DNA from: an uncultured Flavobacteriaceae bacterium
GTDB lineage: Bacteria > Bacteroidota > Bacteroidia > Flavobacteriales > Flavobacteriaceae
Direction of reading: 5' to 3'
Assembly: GCA_947502635.1 (NCBI GenBank)
Contig: CANNAN010000008.1
Coordinates: 124,001-188,000 of the forward strand
Length of the DNA: 64,000 nucleotides
The position numbers and the translations under genes were made by a program. Below, piece by piece: positions 1 to 10,998 of the stretch (the first letter of the stretch is position 1; every line of letters starts with the position of its first letter). The notes beneath the pieces were generated by a model. That model saw only the letters and a program-made list of their open reading frames with translations. It did not search any database and was not told the DNA's origin.

Positions 1-1404
1 GGGATGGTTTTTGATAATTGTTTTGTTACGAATTCTATCTGTACTCCAAGTAGAGCGTCTATTATGACAGGGCAATACAGTCAGGCAAATGGTGTTTTAG
101 ATTTGTGGCATGAATTAGATACAGAAAAGCAATATCTTCCACAAGAAATGAAAAAGTTGGGGTATAAAACGGCCATGATTGGAAAATGGCATTTACATTC
201 GGAACCTGAAGCTTTTGATTATTATAAAGTACTGCCAAAACAAGGAAAGTATTTCGATCCAGTTTTTAGAGTACGTGGAGAAAAAGAATGGCCAAATAAT
301 ACTGTTGAATACAAAGGACATTGTACAGATGTTATTACAGATCAAGTATTAGATTGGTTTGAAAATACAAAGGGTAATGATGAAACGCCTTTTTTCTTAA
401 TGTATCATTTAAAAGCACCGCATGATATGTTTGAATTCAACCCTAAATATGCCGATTATTTAGAAAATGAATTTATTCCTGAACCAGAAAGTTTGTACAA
501 TCAACCACTTTGGGGGTCTGAAGCAACTCGTGGTAAAAATGACAGTTTAGTAAATATGATAGGATCTTCTATTTCTAAAAGACATCCAAATCGTAGTTAT
601 GTTAATGTTTATAAAACAGGTGATAAGCCTACAGAAAAAGAAGCAACTAGTGCTGCCTACCAAGAATATTTAAAAAGATATTTAAGATGCGTAAAAGGTG
701 TAGATGATAACTTAGGACGTTTTTTTGATTATTTAAAAAAGAAAGGTCTGTGGGAAAACACGATTATAGTATATACTTCAGACCAAGGAATGATGTTAGG
801 AGAACATGATTTTGAAGATAAGAGATGGATGTATGAGGAATCAATTCACATGCCTTTAATTGTTCGTTATCCAGAAAAGGTAGAGAAAGGCTCCAGAACA
901 GATTTGATGGTAAATAATACCGATTTTGCGCCTACTTTAATAGAATTGGCTGGCGGTAAAAAACCAGAGTACATGCAAGGAGAAAGTGCACTGGAAATTT
1001 TAAAAGGAAACACACCTGAAGGCTGGAGAACAAGCACCTATTATCGCTATTGGATGCAAATGATCCATCATGATATTCCAGCTCATTTTGGAATAAGGAG
1101 CAAGGAACATAAATTAATTTTCTTTTACGGAAGACATTATGATTTAGAAAAAGAAGGCTCGCTTACTATGTATTGGAATGATGAAACGCATTCTAACAAA
1201 GTAGGAGTGACCCCAGCTGCTTGGGAGTTTTATGATATAAAGAATGATCCAGGAGAATTAGTGAATCAATACAGTAATCCAGAATATAAAGACATTATTG
1301 AAAAGATGAAGGCTGAATTGAAAGAAACAAGAAAAAAGCTAAATGAAGAAGATCATGATTATCCACATTTAAAAGAAATCATTGACGAACATTGGAATGA
1401 TTAA
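1..1404 (+). CDS. Sulfatase (S1 family), 5'-truncated by the window edge
   Basis: ORF open at the window start. Contains CTPSR formylglycine motif (NSICTPSRASIMTGQY), GKWHLH and TSDQGMMLGEH typical of S1 sulfatases. Confidence 0.93.
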   Translation, partial: GMVFDNCFVTNSICTPSRASIMTGQYSQANGVLDLWHELDTEKQYLPQEMKKLGYKTAMIGKWHLHSEPEAFDYYKVLPKQGKYFDPVFRVRGEKEWPNNTVEYKGHCTDVITDQVLDWFENTKGNDETPFFLMYHLKAPHDMFEFNPKYADYLENEFIPEPESLYNQPLWGSEATRGKNDSLVNMIGSSISKRHPNRSYVNVYKTGDKPTEKEATSAAYQEYLKRYLRCVKGVDDNLGRFFDYLKKKGLWENTIIVYTSDQGMMLGEHDFEDKRWMYEESIHMPLIVRYPEKVEKGSRTDLMVNNTDFAPTLIELAGGKKPEYMQGESALEILKGNTPEGWRTSTYYRYWMQMIHHDIPAHFGIRSKEHKLIFFYGRHYDLEKEGSLTMYWNDETHSNKVGVTPAAWEFYDIKNDPGELVNQYSNPEYKDIIEKMKAELKETRKKLNEEDHDYPHLKEIIDEHWND

Positions 1405-1436
1405 TATTCTTGGTTAAATAACATATATTTTTTAAT

Positions 1437-1478
1437 AAAAAAACCTGTGCCAAATACTGCGCAGGTTTTGTTTTTTAT
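1437..1478. terminator. Rho-independent, probably bidirectional terminator
   Basis: aaaaacctgtgc-caaatact-gcgcaggtttt followed by T-rich tract, between convergent genes. Confidence 0.7.
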
Positions 1479-1662
1479 AGGTTATATATATAAGAAAGTT
1501 AACTTTTGTAGTCAGTGAATTTCTTAATTTAACGTGAGTTTGATATGTTGTAAATTGGTGATAAGGGAAGCTATGTTGTTCTAAATGAGGGATGAGTAGG
1601 GGCTTGCCTTTTTAAGGTGTCTAGTTATTCAATCAACATGACAAAATTTATAATTTAGATTA

Positions 1663-2835
1663 TTAGTTCCTTTCTAACTTTACAATTAAAGGGGTGTTGA
1701 TTTTTAATGAAAATTGATTCAAATAGTTTTCCCATTCTTTTTTGCTTTCAAATTGCCCACTTTTTTTCCAACCAAATCCAGCATAATATGTCACTTTATT
1801 ATTTAAAATATTCAAGTTAGCAAAAGCATTACTCAAATCTTTTTTATCAGTGTTATACTTTTCAGAATCAATAAAATATTCTTTTGTAGAAACGATAGCA
1901 GTTCCAAGTTCAGAATCGTCATGTGGTTGCCAGTAGCTTATCCAATAATTATCATTATTACTTACAACGTCTCCATCTTTTTCATGTAAGGTTAAACCAG
2001 CCAGAATAGAATGAGATCCATCTAAAGATATTTCGAATTTCGATAAATTGCTTCCCAAATCTAAACTAATAATTCTAGATTCTTTTATAGTACTGCCATT
2101 AGCATCCCAATCTTCATATTTTAAATAGAAACTAGTTCTAATAGGTCCCGTTGTAATAGTTCTCCAATTTGTGAAATTTTTAGATAAATAAAAGGAATCC
2201 TGATGTTTTATAGTAATTCCCCCAACACCTCTGCTTATTCCCACATGGAAATTATCCAGACCTTCTCCAGTATCTTCATGATAAGATTCGCCATCTGTAT
2301 TCTTTTTGTACCATTTGTTTATAATAGGGTAGTTAACTCTTTTAAGCCATGCATCAACACCACTGGATAATGTGCCTCCTGGTATGCCGTCTTCAATCAT
2401 TTTTTGAGCTGTTGGTCCAAAAACTCGAAATGCTACTTTATCATTTTCCCAGGCATAATCATCTGTTCGTTCTGGAACAAAACGAGAAAAGCAAATGTCT
2501 TCTGGTTCTGGTTTTAATTTTTTGGGAGCTAATACGATTTCATATTTTTTTTCTGAATTGGCAGACACTTCAGGTTGAAATAATAAAACATCATATATAC
2601 CATCCTCATTATTGTCAACAAGTTGAGAGATCATTAATTCACTTGAGTTTATATCTTTTATAACTAGATTAGTCAAGGAGTCAACTTTTAAAAATTCTTT
2701 TGTTAACTCAACAGTTTCAAATATTCTTTCAATATTTAATGTGTTTTTAATAGTAACTATTTTACGCTCTTGTCTAGTACAAGAAGCGAAAATTAGCATG
2801 TAAAAACAAAGAATAAATAGTTTTTTAAAGACCAT
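1663..2835 (-). CDS. DUF4861-like secreted lipoprotein
   Basis: Lipobox signal (LIFASC). Adjacent to KduI and resembles DUF4861 proteins of uronate-polysaccharide loci. Confidence 0.7.
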   Translation of the reverse strand: MVFKKLFILCFYMLIFASCTRQERKIVTIKNTLNIERIFETVELTKEFLKVDSLTNLVIKDINSSELMISQLVDNNEDGIYDVLLFQPEVSANSEKKYEIVLAPKKLKPEPEDICFSRFVPERTDDYAWENDKVAFRVFGPTAQKMIEDGIPGGTLSSGVDAWLKRVNYPIINKWYKKNTDGESYHEDTGEGLDNFHVGISRGVGGITIKHQDSFYLSKNFTNWRTITTGPIRTSFYLKYEDWDANGSTIKESRIISLDLGSNLSKFEISLDGSHSILAGLTLHEKDGDVVSNNDNYWISYWQPHDDSELGTAIVSTKEYFIDSEKYNTDKKDLSNAFANLNILNNKVTYYAGFGWKKSGQFESKKEWENYLNQFSLKINTPLIVKLERN

Positions 2836-2851
2836 AATCTGAGGTTTAATA

Positions 2852-3694
2852 TTATCTTAATTCGTTTATTTTACAAGTGTCCATATCACTGTAGTCTAAA
2901 TTTTCGCCAGCCATTCCCCAAATAAATGTATAACTACTAGTTCCTGAACCTGAGTGAATTGACCATGGTGGAGAAATTACAGCTTGATTATTGGCCATCC
3001 AAATATGTCTGGTTTCGTTAGGTTGTCCCATAAAATGGCAAACGGCCTGATTTTCTGGCACTTCAATATAAAAATAAACCTCCATTCTTCTGTCATGTAC
3101 ATGGGCAGGCATGGTATTCCAAACGCTTCCTTGTTTTAAGGTCGTCATTCCCATTTGTAATTGACAAACATCAACAACACTGTTTACAATATATTTTCTT
3201 AAAGTACGTGCGTTTGCTGTTTCTGGAGCACCTAATTCAACAACTTCAACATCATTTATCCCAATTTTTTTATTTGGGAAAGCTTTATGAGCAGGTGTAG
3301 AGTTTAAATAAAATTGTGCTGGGTTATTATATGACTTACTTGAAAAAATAACTTTTTTATTCCCTTGTCCAAGATATAGTGCTTCCTTGTGTTCAAGTGT
3401 GTATTTCGTTCCATCTACAGTTACTGTGCCAGTAGCTCCAATGTTTATAATACCAAGTTCTCTTCTGTCTAAAAAAAAATCAGATTTTAAAGGGTCAACA
3501 GATTCAAGTTCAACAGATTTAGTAGCAGGAATGACGCCACTAATCATGTATCTATCATAATGAGAATAAATCCATTTTAAGGCATCTGTAGTCATTACAT
3601 TTTCTACTAAAAATTCATTACGCAATGCATTAGTGTCATATTGTTTTACAGCTTGAGGACTTGAAGCATATCTCACTTCATAATTGTTGTTCAT
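2852..3694 (-). CDS. kduI: 5-dehydro-4-deoxy-D-glucuronate isomerase
   Basis: Full-length 280 aa. KduI-like YEVRYASSP, FFLDRRELGIINIGATGTVTVDG and MPAHVHDRRMEVYFY segments. Confidence 0.93.
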   Translation of the reverse strand: MNNNYEVRYASSPQAVKQYDTNALRNEFLVENVMTTDALKWIYSHYDRYMISGVIPATKSVELESVDPLKSDFFLDRRELGIINIGATGTVTVDGTKYTLEHKEALYLGQGNKKVIFSSKSYNNPAQFYLNSTPAHKAFPNKKIGINDVEVVELGAPETANARTLRKYIVNSVVDVCQLQMGMTTLKQGSVWNTMPAHVHDRRMEVYFYIEVPENQAVCHFMGQPNETRHIWMANNQAVISPPWSIHSGSGTSSYTFIWGMAGENLDYSDMDTCKINELR

Positions 3695-4100
3695 TTTTAT
3701 TTTTATTTAAAAATTCATTATTTGACTTAAGTTTTGCTAAATAATGCAAAAACAATTTAATAGATTGGTTAAATGGAGGTGATCTATTGTCAATGAACTA
3801 TATGTACATGTATTTTGAACTATGAGTAATACCTCGCGGCTATTCTCAAGTTAAGATTAGCCTGTTTAATCGATGATGTTATTATGAATTAACATGTTTG
3901 ATGAAAAATGGATATAAGATAAATTATGCATCGGTTTTATTGAAATCAACTCCGTTTGTCTCTAAGAATTAAAGCGGGTGGTTTTTTTTATATAACATAT
4001 GTGTTTTTTGAAAAGATTTTCTCTATTATTTTTTATTAAAGTATGGGTATAAATTATATTTACTATAAATGTGTTTATATAGTTAAAAAATAGCAGATAT

Positions 4101-6581
4101 ATGAAAAATTTCAAATGGATTTATCCCATAATTTTATTAGTAGTGACCATTTCTTTTTTTTCTTGTGATGTTCCTGAAAAAACAAGATCAATAGGAGATC
4201 AGAATTTTAATAAAGATTGGCTCTTTTCAAAAGGAGCTTTTGAAGAAGGAGCATCCATTAATTTTGATGATTCGGATTGGAGAAAATTAAATTTACCTCA
4301 CGATTGGGCTATAGAAGGCCCTTTTGATAGCATATATAATGCTAGAACAGGAGGTCTTCCAGTTTACGGTGAAGGCTGGTATAGAAAACATTTTTTTGTG
4401 TCTAAAGAAAATAAAAAGAAGCATATATCTATTGAGTTTGATGGTGCCATGAACGAGGCTAAAGTTTGGCTTAATGGAATCTATATTGGCGAACGTCCTT
4501 ACGGTTATATTGGTTTTGAATTAGATTTAACTAAGTATATTAAATTCAACGAAGATAACGTGATTGCGGTACAGTTAACACCAAAAGATTTAGCTGCACG
4601 GTGGTATTCTGGAGCTGGGATTTATAGAAACGTTCGATTAAAAATCAATGAAGCTATTCATATTCCGCAGTACGGAACTTATGTGACAACTCCAGAGGTT
4701 TCAAAAGAAAAAGCATTAGTAAATATCGAAACTAAAATTGCCAATTTTAATGGTTCAGCTTCTGAAGTATTTTTAAAAACAGAGCTTAAAAACAGAAATG
4801 GAGATATAGTAGCCGAAGTTAACTCGACGATCAAAGTAGATAAAGAATCGACTGAGAATATTAAGTTAACTGTAAACAATCCAGAATTATGGGATATTAC
4901 AAATCCTGTGCTTTACGAGGCTATAAGTACTGTAACTGTAGATGGCAATATTGTTGATCAATACACAACTAATTTTGGAATTAGAACCATAGAATTTGAT
5001 AAAGAAAAGGGGTTTTTACTCAATGGAAAACCCGTTGAGTTGAATGGTGTTTGTATGCATCACGATCAAGGTCCTTTAGGTGCTGCAATTAATTTTAGAG
5101 CCAAACAACGTCAAATGCAAATTATGCAAAGCATGGGGGTAAATGCATTACGAACAAGTCATAACCCGCCTTCTCCTGAAATATTAAAAGTTTGTGATGA
5201 ATTGGGAATAGTTGTTATCGTTGAAGCTTTTGATGAATGGAAAATAGGTAAAATAAAAAACGGCTATAATAAATATTTTGATGAATGGCATGAAACAGAT
5301 TTGCGAGATATGATTAAACGAGATCGAAATCATCCATCTGTGATCATGTGGAGTATAGGTAACGAGATTTTAGAACAAGCTAGAGAAGATGGCTGGAAAT
5401 TGACAAAACATTTAAATGATATTTGTCATGATGAAGATGATACCAGACCAACTACTATAGGGTTTAATCATTTTCCTGCTCCTTTTACAAATAAATTGGC
5501 AGAACAGGTAGACATCGTTGGTATGAATTATTGGCCAGAACAGTATAAAGAAATACTGAAAAATAATCCAGATATGATTATTTATGGTTCAGAAACTGCA
5601 TCTTTAACAAGTAGTCGAGGGGTTTATCATTTACCTATTGAATTTACTGAAAAGCACGAAACTAATCATGTAAGTAGTTATGATGTTATTGTTGGGCCTC
5701 CATGGGCTTATGCACCAGACATAGAGTTTGATGCTCAGGCTAAAGAACCAAGATCTTTGGGGGAGTTTATCTGGACAGGCTTTGATTATTTAGGAGAGCC
5801 TACACCTTATGGGGGTAGAGATAATTCAACGAATGGCTATTGGAATGCAGATTGGCCATCTCGTTCATCATATTTTGCCCCAGTTGATTTATGCGGTTTC
5901 CCAAAGGATAGGTATTATCTTTATCAAAGTCAATGGACTACAGAGCCAATGGTGCATGTTTTACCGCATTGGAATTGGGAAGGTAAAGAAGGAGAAGAAA
6001 TTCCTGTATTTGCTTATACCAATGCAGAAGCAGTGGAACTGTTTGTAAATGGTAAATCTTACGGCAAAAAAATTAAAGGAAAAGACATGACCGAAATTCC
6101 ATCAGAATACCATGATTTTAAAAAAGGCATGTATAAATCTAAATACCGCCTTTCATGGAAGGTGCCTTATCAATCGGGTGTGCTTAAAGTAGTCGCATAT
6201 AATGCAGGAAAAGAAGTTGCTACTAAAGAAATAAAAACAGCAGGAGTACCAGCAAAAGTGAAATTAATAGCAGATAGAACCGAAATTGATGCAGATGGTA
6301 ATGACTTATCTTTTATAACCGTTAGGATCGAAGATGTTGCTGGAGTTATTTGTCCTCTTGCAGACAATTTGGTGGATTTTAATATTGAAGGCGAAGGTAC
6401 ATTAGCAGCCGTAGGAAACGGAGACCAAACATCATTGGCTTCCTTTCAAGCTAATAATAGAAAAGCATTCAATGGACTGTGTATGCTTGTTGTAAAATCT
6501 ACAGAAACAGTTGGGGAAATTAGTATTACCGCTTCTTCTGATAAATTAAAACCTGAATCTATTACAGTTCAAACAAAATAG
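4101..6581 (+). CDS. Glycoside hydrolase family 2 (beta-galactosidase/glucuronidase-like) lipoprotein
   Basis: LPHDWAIEGPF, GAGIYRNVRL, RTSHNPPSPE, MWSIGNEI; N-terminal lipobox (ISFFSC). Confidence 0.93.
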   Translation: MKNFKWIYPIILLVVTISFFSCDVPEKTRSIGDQNFNKDWLFSKGAFEEGASINFDDSDWRKLNLPHDWAIEGPFDSIYNARTGGLPVYGEGWYRKHFFVSKENKKKHISIEFDGAMNEAKVWLNGIYIGERPYGYIGFELDLTKYIKFNEDNVIAVQLTPKDLAARWYSGAGIYRNVRLKINEAIHIPQYGTYVTTPEVSKEKALVNIETKIANFNGSASEVFLKTELKNRNGDIVAEVNSTIKVDKESTENIKLTVNNPELWDITNPVLYEAISTVTVDGNIVDQYTTNFGIRTIEFDKEKGFLLNGKPVELNGVCMHHDQGPLGAAINFRAKQRQMQIMQSMGVNALRTSHNPPSPEILKVCDELGIVVIVEAFDEWKIGKIKNGYNKYFDEWHETDLRDMIKRDRNHPSVIMWSIGNEILEQAREDGWKLTKHLNDICHDEDDTRPTTIGFNHFPAPFTNKLAEQVDIVGMNYWPEQYKEILKNNPDMIIYGSETASLTSSRGVYHLPIEFTEKHETNHVSSYDVIVGPPWAYAPDIEFDAQAKEPRSLGEFIWTGFDYLGEPTPYGGRDNSTNGYWNADWPSRSSYFAPVDLCGFPKDRYYLYQSQWTTEPMVHVLPHWNWEGKEGEEIPVFAYTNAEAVELFVNGKSYGKKIKGKDMTEIPSEYHDFKKGMYKSKYRLSWKVPYQSGVLKVVAYNAGKEVATKEIKTAGVPAKVKLIADRTEIDADGNDLSFITVRIEDVAGVICPLADNLVDFNIEGEGTLAAVGNGDQTSLASFQANNRKAFNGLCMLVVKSTETVGEISITASSDKLKPESITVQTK

Positions 6582-6589
6582 TTTTTTTA

Positions 6590-7978
6590 ATGAACTATCA
6601 ATCAAAAACAATATTATTCGCTTTTCTATGCATTTCAATGCTTAATCAATTGTATGCTCAAGAGGAACCTAATATAATCCTTATTCTAACTGATGATCAA
6701 GGGTGGGCTGATGTAGGTTTTAATGGAAGTACCGATATTCCAACGCCTAGTCTTGATAAATTGGCTTCAGAAGGTGTTGTTTTTTCAAATGGCTATGTGT
6801 CTCATCCTTACTGTAGCCCATCTAGAGCAGGGTTATTGACAGGTAGGTATCAGGCACGTTTTGGGCATGATTGTAATATGCCATATGAAGGTGAAAATGA
6901 TGTATCCATAGGAACGCCGTTATCAGAAAAAATGATTTCTGAAGCTCTGAAAGAACAAGGTTATAGAACTAGTGCAATTGGAAAGTGGCATGTAGGAGAT
7001 CATCCAGGTTTGCATCCTCCTGCTCAAGGATTTGACCATTGGTTTGGATTTCCTGGTGGTAATATGAATTATTGGGGGTATCCTGCTAATCCATTACAAA
7101 CCATATATCGTAACGGAGAAGAAGTTTCCCAAAGTGAATTATCATATTTAACAGATGATTTTACCGACGAAGCGATTAGCTTTATCACAAAAAAAGAGGA
7201 TAAGCCTTTCTTTATCTATTTAGCATATAATGCCCCCCATTCACCAGATCATACGACTAAAAAGCACCTTGAAAAAACAAAACATATCGAATACAGTGGT
7301 AGAAATATTTATGCATCCATGGTCAATGCAGTTGATACTGGAATAGGAAAAATTGACTCTACATTAGTCGCAAATAATATAAAAGACAATACCATTATTG
7401 TATTTTTAAGTGATAACGGAGGAAGAATAGAACATGCCGATAATAGACCATACCGCGGACATAAGGGCATGTTGTTCGAAGGAGGTATTAAAGTACCATT
7501 CTTTATAAATTGGCCTAAAAAAATTATAGGAAATCAAGTATATGATAAGCCTGTTATTTCCTTAGATCTATACCCAACCTTTTTACAAGCTGCAAATATT
7601 GATACTACAAAGAAGTCGAATTTAGACGGTAAAAGCTTATTGCCTTATATCTCTAACAAAAATAAAGGGACCCCACATGATATTTTATTTTGGCGCTCTG
7701 TAGGCGGATTTGAATATGCAGTAAGAAAAGGGGATTATAAATTGTATAAAAGTGCTTATAAGAATAAAACCTTGTTGTTTAATTTAAAAAATGATAGTTA
7801 TGAGCGTTATGATATCTCAGATAAAAACCCTGAAATCATTGTAAAACTTGAAGTAGCTTATAAAGAATGGGATTCAAAAAATATAGCACCTGGTTGGGTA
7901 GATCCACATCCGAAAAATGTCATTCTTGAAGAAAAAAGATTACAAGAAACCCTTAAAAAATCAACAAAAGGTAAGTAA
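6590..7978 (+). CDS. Sulfatase (S1 family)
   Basis: ILTDDQGWADVGFNG; YCSPSRAGLLTGRYQ; GKWHVGDHP. Confidence 0.95.
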   Translation: MNYQSKTILFAFLCISMLNQLYAQEEPNIILILTDDQGWADVGFNGSTDIPTPSLDKLASEGVVFSNGYVSHPYCSPSRAGLLTGRYQARFGHDCNMPYEGENDVSIGTPLSEKMISEALKEQGYRTSAIGKWHVGDHPGLHPPAQGFDHWFGFPGGNMNYWGYPANPLQTIYRNGEEVSQSELSYLTDDFTDEAISFITKKEDKPFFIYLAYNAPHSPDHTTKKHLEKTKHIEYSGRNIYASMVNAVDTGIGKIDSTLVANNIKDNTIIVFLSDNGGRIEHADNRPYRGHKGMLFEGGIKVPFFINWPKKIIGNQVYDKPVISLDLYPTFLQAANIDTTKKSNLDGKSLLPYISNKNKGTPHDILFWRSVGGFEYAVRKGDYKLYKSAYKNKTLLFNLKNDSYERYDISDKNPEIIVKLEVAYKEWDSKNIAPGWVDPHPKNVILEEKRLQETLKKSTKGK

Positions 7979-8026
7979 TGTGAAAGACATTCAGTGGTTT
8001 AAGAATGATTATTATAAAATTTTAAA

Positions 8027-9697
8027 ATGAAATATAATATTCTAGTACTAACATTTTTCTGTTACTTTATAATAAATGGATTAGCAGTTCAAGAACGTCC
8101 TAATATCATTTTCATTTTAACAGACGATCAATCTTATGGATTATTAGGTTGTACAGGTAATGAGATTGTAAAAACGCCACAGATAGATAAACTGGCAGAC
8201 CAAGGAATTTTGTTTACAAATGCTCATATAACAAGTGCTATATGTACGCCGAGTAGAATTTCTATTTTATTGAGTCAATTTGAGCGGAAACATGGTGTGA
8301 ATTTCAATTCTGGAACGAGTGTCTCTGCTGAAGCTTGGGAACAATCCTATCCTGTTTTGATGCGAAAAACAGGTTATTATACAGGTTGGATTGGTAAAAA
8401 CCATGCGCCAATTGGTGAAGGAGGTTATCAAAGTGGTCTTATGGATAAGAGTTTTGATTATTGGTATGCTGGTCATGGGCATTTAGGTTTTTATCCAAAA
8501 GACAGACATAAAATATTTAATGATGCCATGGCTCATACACAGCCAGAAATCATTGCCGAAGGGGTTAATTCTTTTTTGGATAATAATGAACGAAGGCTGA
8601 AAGGTGCCATCGAATTTTTAGAAAAACGTCCTGAAAACAAACCTTTTTTGCTATCGATAAGCTTTAATTTACCGCATGGAGCAGGTACGAGTAGTATGCA
8701 ATTAAAACCAGAAGATGATGCTATTTACAAAACGCTTTATCGCGATATGGAAATTCCTCTTCCTGATAATTATGTTGCAAAAGCAAATATCAAAAACCCT
8801 AAACTACCTAAGGATTTACTTCGTACTGATGACAGGCAAACGGGCTATAATTATGTAGATAATCCTGAAACTACAAAAGAGAGATATATACGTCAACTAC
8901 AAGCTATGAGTGGTGTTGATCGTATGATTGGAGATTTAATAAGAAAGCTTAAAGCATTAAAATTAAATAAAAACACTATTATCGTTTTTACATCAGATCA
9001 TGGTCTGTTTATGGGAGAACAAGGCTTAGGAGGTAAGGCATTTTGCTATGAAAAAACGACTCATGTTCCTCTAATTATTATGGATCCAAGGGTAAAAAAG
9101 AAAAATAGAGGAATTAAAAGTGATGCCTTAGTTCAGAGCATCGATATAGCACCAACGATTCTTACTTTTGGGAAAACGGCTATCCCATTAGAATTTCAAG
9201 GAAAAGATATTTCTGGACTTATTAGCGGAGACATACGAGAACCTCGTGATTATGTGTTTACCGAAAACTTGTGGTCCACACAATTTGGAAACCCGCGTTG
9301 TGAAGCCGTTCAAAATAAAGAATGGAAATACATTAGATATTATAAAAACAATACTTTTTCAGCTAGTAAAAAAATGGCTGTTGCTAAGCAATTAGGGATC
9401 AATGAAAACAAAATGTTATATGCAGTCCATGATACAGATATTGCTATTTACAGAGACTATATTGAATCTTCTATAAAAGGAGAACTACCCGTTTATGAGG
9501 AATTATATAATTTAAGAAACGATCCATCAGAGCTGAATAATCTTATACATAAAACAGCATATAAAGGTGTTTTAAAAACATTACAATCTGTTTGGAAAGA
9601 GAAAATTGAATTTGCTCGTGGAGATGGTAATCCAAAAGTTAATAGATATACAATAGATAGCCAATTAGAATCAAACAAAAAAGTACACTTAGAATGA
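8027..9697 (+). CDS. Sulfatase (S1 family)
   Basis: ILTDDQSYGLLG; ICTPSRISILL; TSDHGLFMGEQG. Confidence 0.94.
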   Translation: MKYNILVLTFFCYFIINGLAVQERPNIIFILTDDQSYGLLGCTGNEIVKTPQIDKLADQGILFTNAHITSAICTPSRISILLSQFERKHGVNFNSGTSVSAEAWEQSYPVLMRKTGYYTGWIGKNHAPIGEGGYQSGLMDKSFDYWYAGHGHLGFYPKDRHKIFNDAMAHTQPEIIAEGVNSFLDNNERRLKGAIEFLEKRPENKPFLLSISFNLPHGAGTSSMQLKPEDDAIYKTLYRDMEIPLPDNYVAKANIKNPKLPKDLLRTDDRQTGYNYVDNPETTKERYIRQLQAMSGVDRMIGDLIRKLKALKLNKNTIIVFTSDHGLFMGEQGLGGKAFCYEKTTHVPLIIMDPRVKKKNRGIKSDALVQSIDIAPTILTFGKTAIPLEFQGKDISGLISGDIREPRDYVFTENLWSTQFGNPRCEAVQNKEWKYIRYYKNNTFSASKKMAVAKQLGINENKMLYAVHDTDIAIYRDYIESSIKGELPVYEELYNLRNDPSELNNLIHKTAYKGVLKTLQSVWKEKIEFARGDGNPKVNRYTIDSQLESNKKVHLE

Positions 9698-10989
9698 AAA
9701 AAGCTTTATACACATTGCTATTCAGTTTAACTGTTTGTGCTATTAATGCACAAAATAATCTTAACATCGTATTTATAGAGTCTGACGACCAAAGTAACCA
9801 AGCTGTTGGCGCTTATGGCAACCCTTCTATGGTAACTCCAAATATGGACAAGCTTGTAGAAGCGGGTGTTTCGTTTACATCAGCTTATAATATGGGGTGC
9901 TGGTCTCCTGCAGTATGTATACCAAGTAGAACCATGCTTTTTTATGGGCAATACTTATGGGATTCGCAAAAAATCAACAAACAAAATGCACCAATATCTT
10001 TACCCGAAATATTAAAAGAGCAAGGGTATAATACTTATATGACAGGGAAATGGCATGCTATGGGAAATAAGCCTAAAGGTATTTTTGACCAAACAGGCTC
10101 TATACTTGCAGGGCAACTTAAAACCTATTACACAGATGAAGGGCATGCTACCGATATTGTTGGTAACGAAGCTGCCCAATATATAAAAACATATAATAGT
10201 GATAAACCTTTCTTTGTTTATGCTGCTTTTAATGCACCACATGTACCTAGACAAACAGAGCAAAAATATTATGATCTGTATCCTACCAATAAGATCGAAC
10301 TCCCTCCAAGTGTTATCGATAACAGTCCTTTAAACCCGAATATAAAATACAATTATACCAAAGCCCCATTAAAAGCTGAAACTATGAAATCCAGAGTGCA
10401 GCAAAATAATGCAATGGTTACTCATATGGATGAACGCATTGGTGATATAATAAATGCTTTAAAAGAAAAGGGTGTTTATGATAATACCATTATTGTTTTT
10501 ATGTCCGATCATGGCATTAGTTTTGGAGAGAATGGTGTTGCTGGTAAAGTATGCTTGTATGAGCCAAGTGTTACAGCACCACTCATTATAAAAGCGCCAA
10601 GCATTGCCGCAAATAAAAAGATAAAAGAACGCGTCTACCTTCAAGACGTACTCCCAACACTATTGGAATTGGCAGATGTTAAAACTAAAGTTAATTTTGA
10701 CTTTCAAAGTTTAAACCCACTTATCAATAAAACAGATAAAGCCAGAGAATCTATTTATTTAGCTATGTTTGATGATCAAAGAGGCATTATTTCTAATAAT
10801 CAGAAGTTAATTATTTATCCAAAATCTGGAGACGTTGAGTTATATGATTTAGAAAAAGATCCTTGGGAAACGACAAATCTTAAAGGGACTAAACAAGGAA
10901 AAAAAGAATTTAAAAAACTTCATAAAAAACTAATGATCTGGCAAGAAAAGGTTGGCGATACGGTAAACCTAAAGTCTATAAAACTCTAA
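9694..10989 (+). CDS. Sulfatase (S1 family)
   Basis: ESDDQSNQAVGAYG; VCIPSRTMLFYGQY; MSDHGISFGENG. 4-bp ATGA overlap with upstream gene. Confidence 0.94.
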   Translation: MKKALYTLLFSLTVCAINAQNNLNIVFIESDDQSNQAVGAYGNPSMVTPNMDKLVEAGVSFTSAYNMGCWSPAVCIPSRTMLFYGQYLWDSQKINKQNAPISLPEILKEQGYNTYMTGKWHAMGNKPKGIFDQTGSILAGQLKTYYTDEGHATDIVGNEAAQYIKTYNSDKPFFVYAAFNAPHVPRQTEQKYYDLYPTNKIELPPSVIDNSPLNPNIKYNYTKAPLKAETMKSRVQQNNAMVTHMDERIGDIINALKEKGVYDNTIIVFMSDHGISFGENGVAGKVCLYEPSVTAPLIIKAPSIAANKKIKERVYLQDVLPTLLELADVKTKVNFDFQSLNPLINKTDKARESIYLAMFDDQRGIISNNQKLIIYPKSGDVELYDLEKDPWETTNLKGTKQGKKEFKKLHKKLMIWQEKVGDTVNLKSIKL

Positions 10990-10998
10990 AAAATTATT

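Noticed and set aside
2349-2663. 104-aa plus-strand ORF
   Set aside because: Antisense to the DUF4861-like gene; no start context or family
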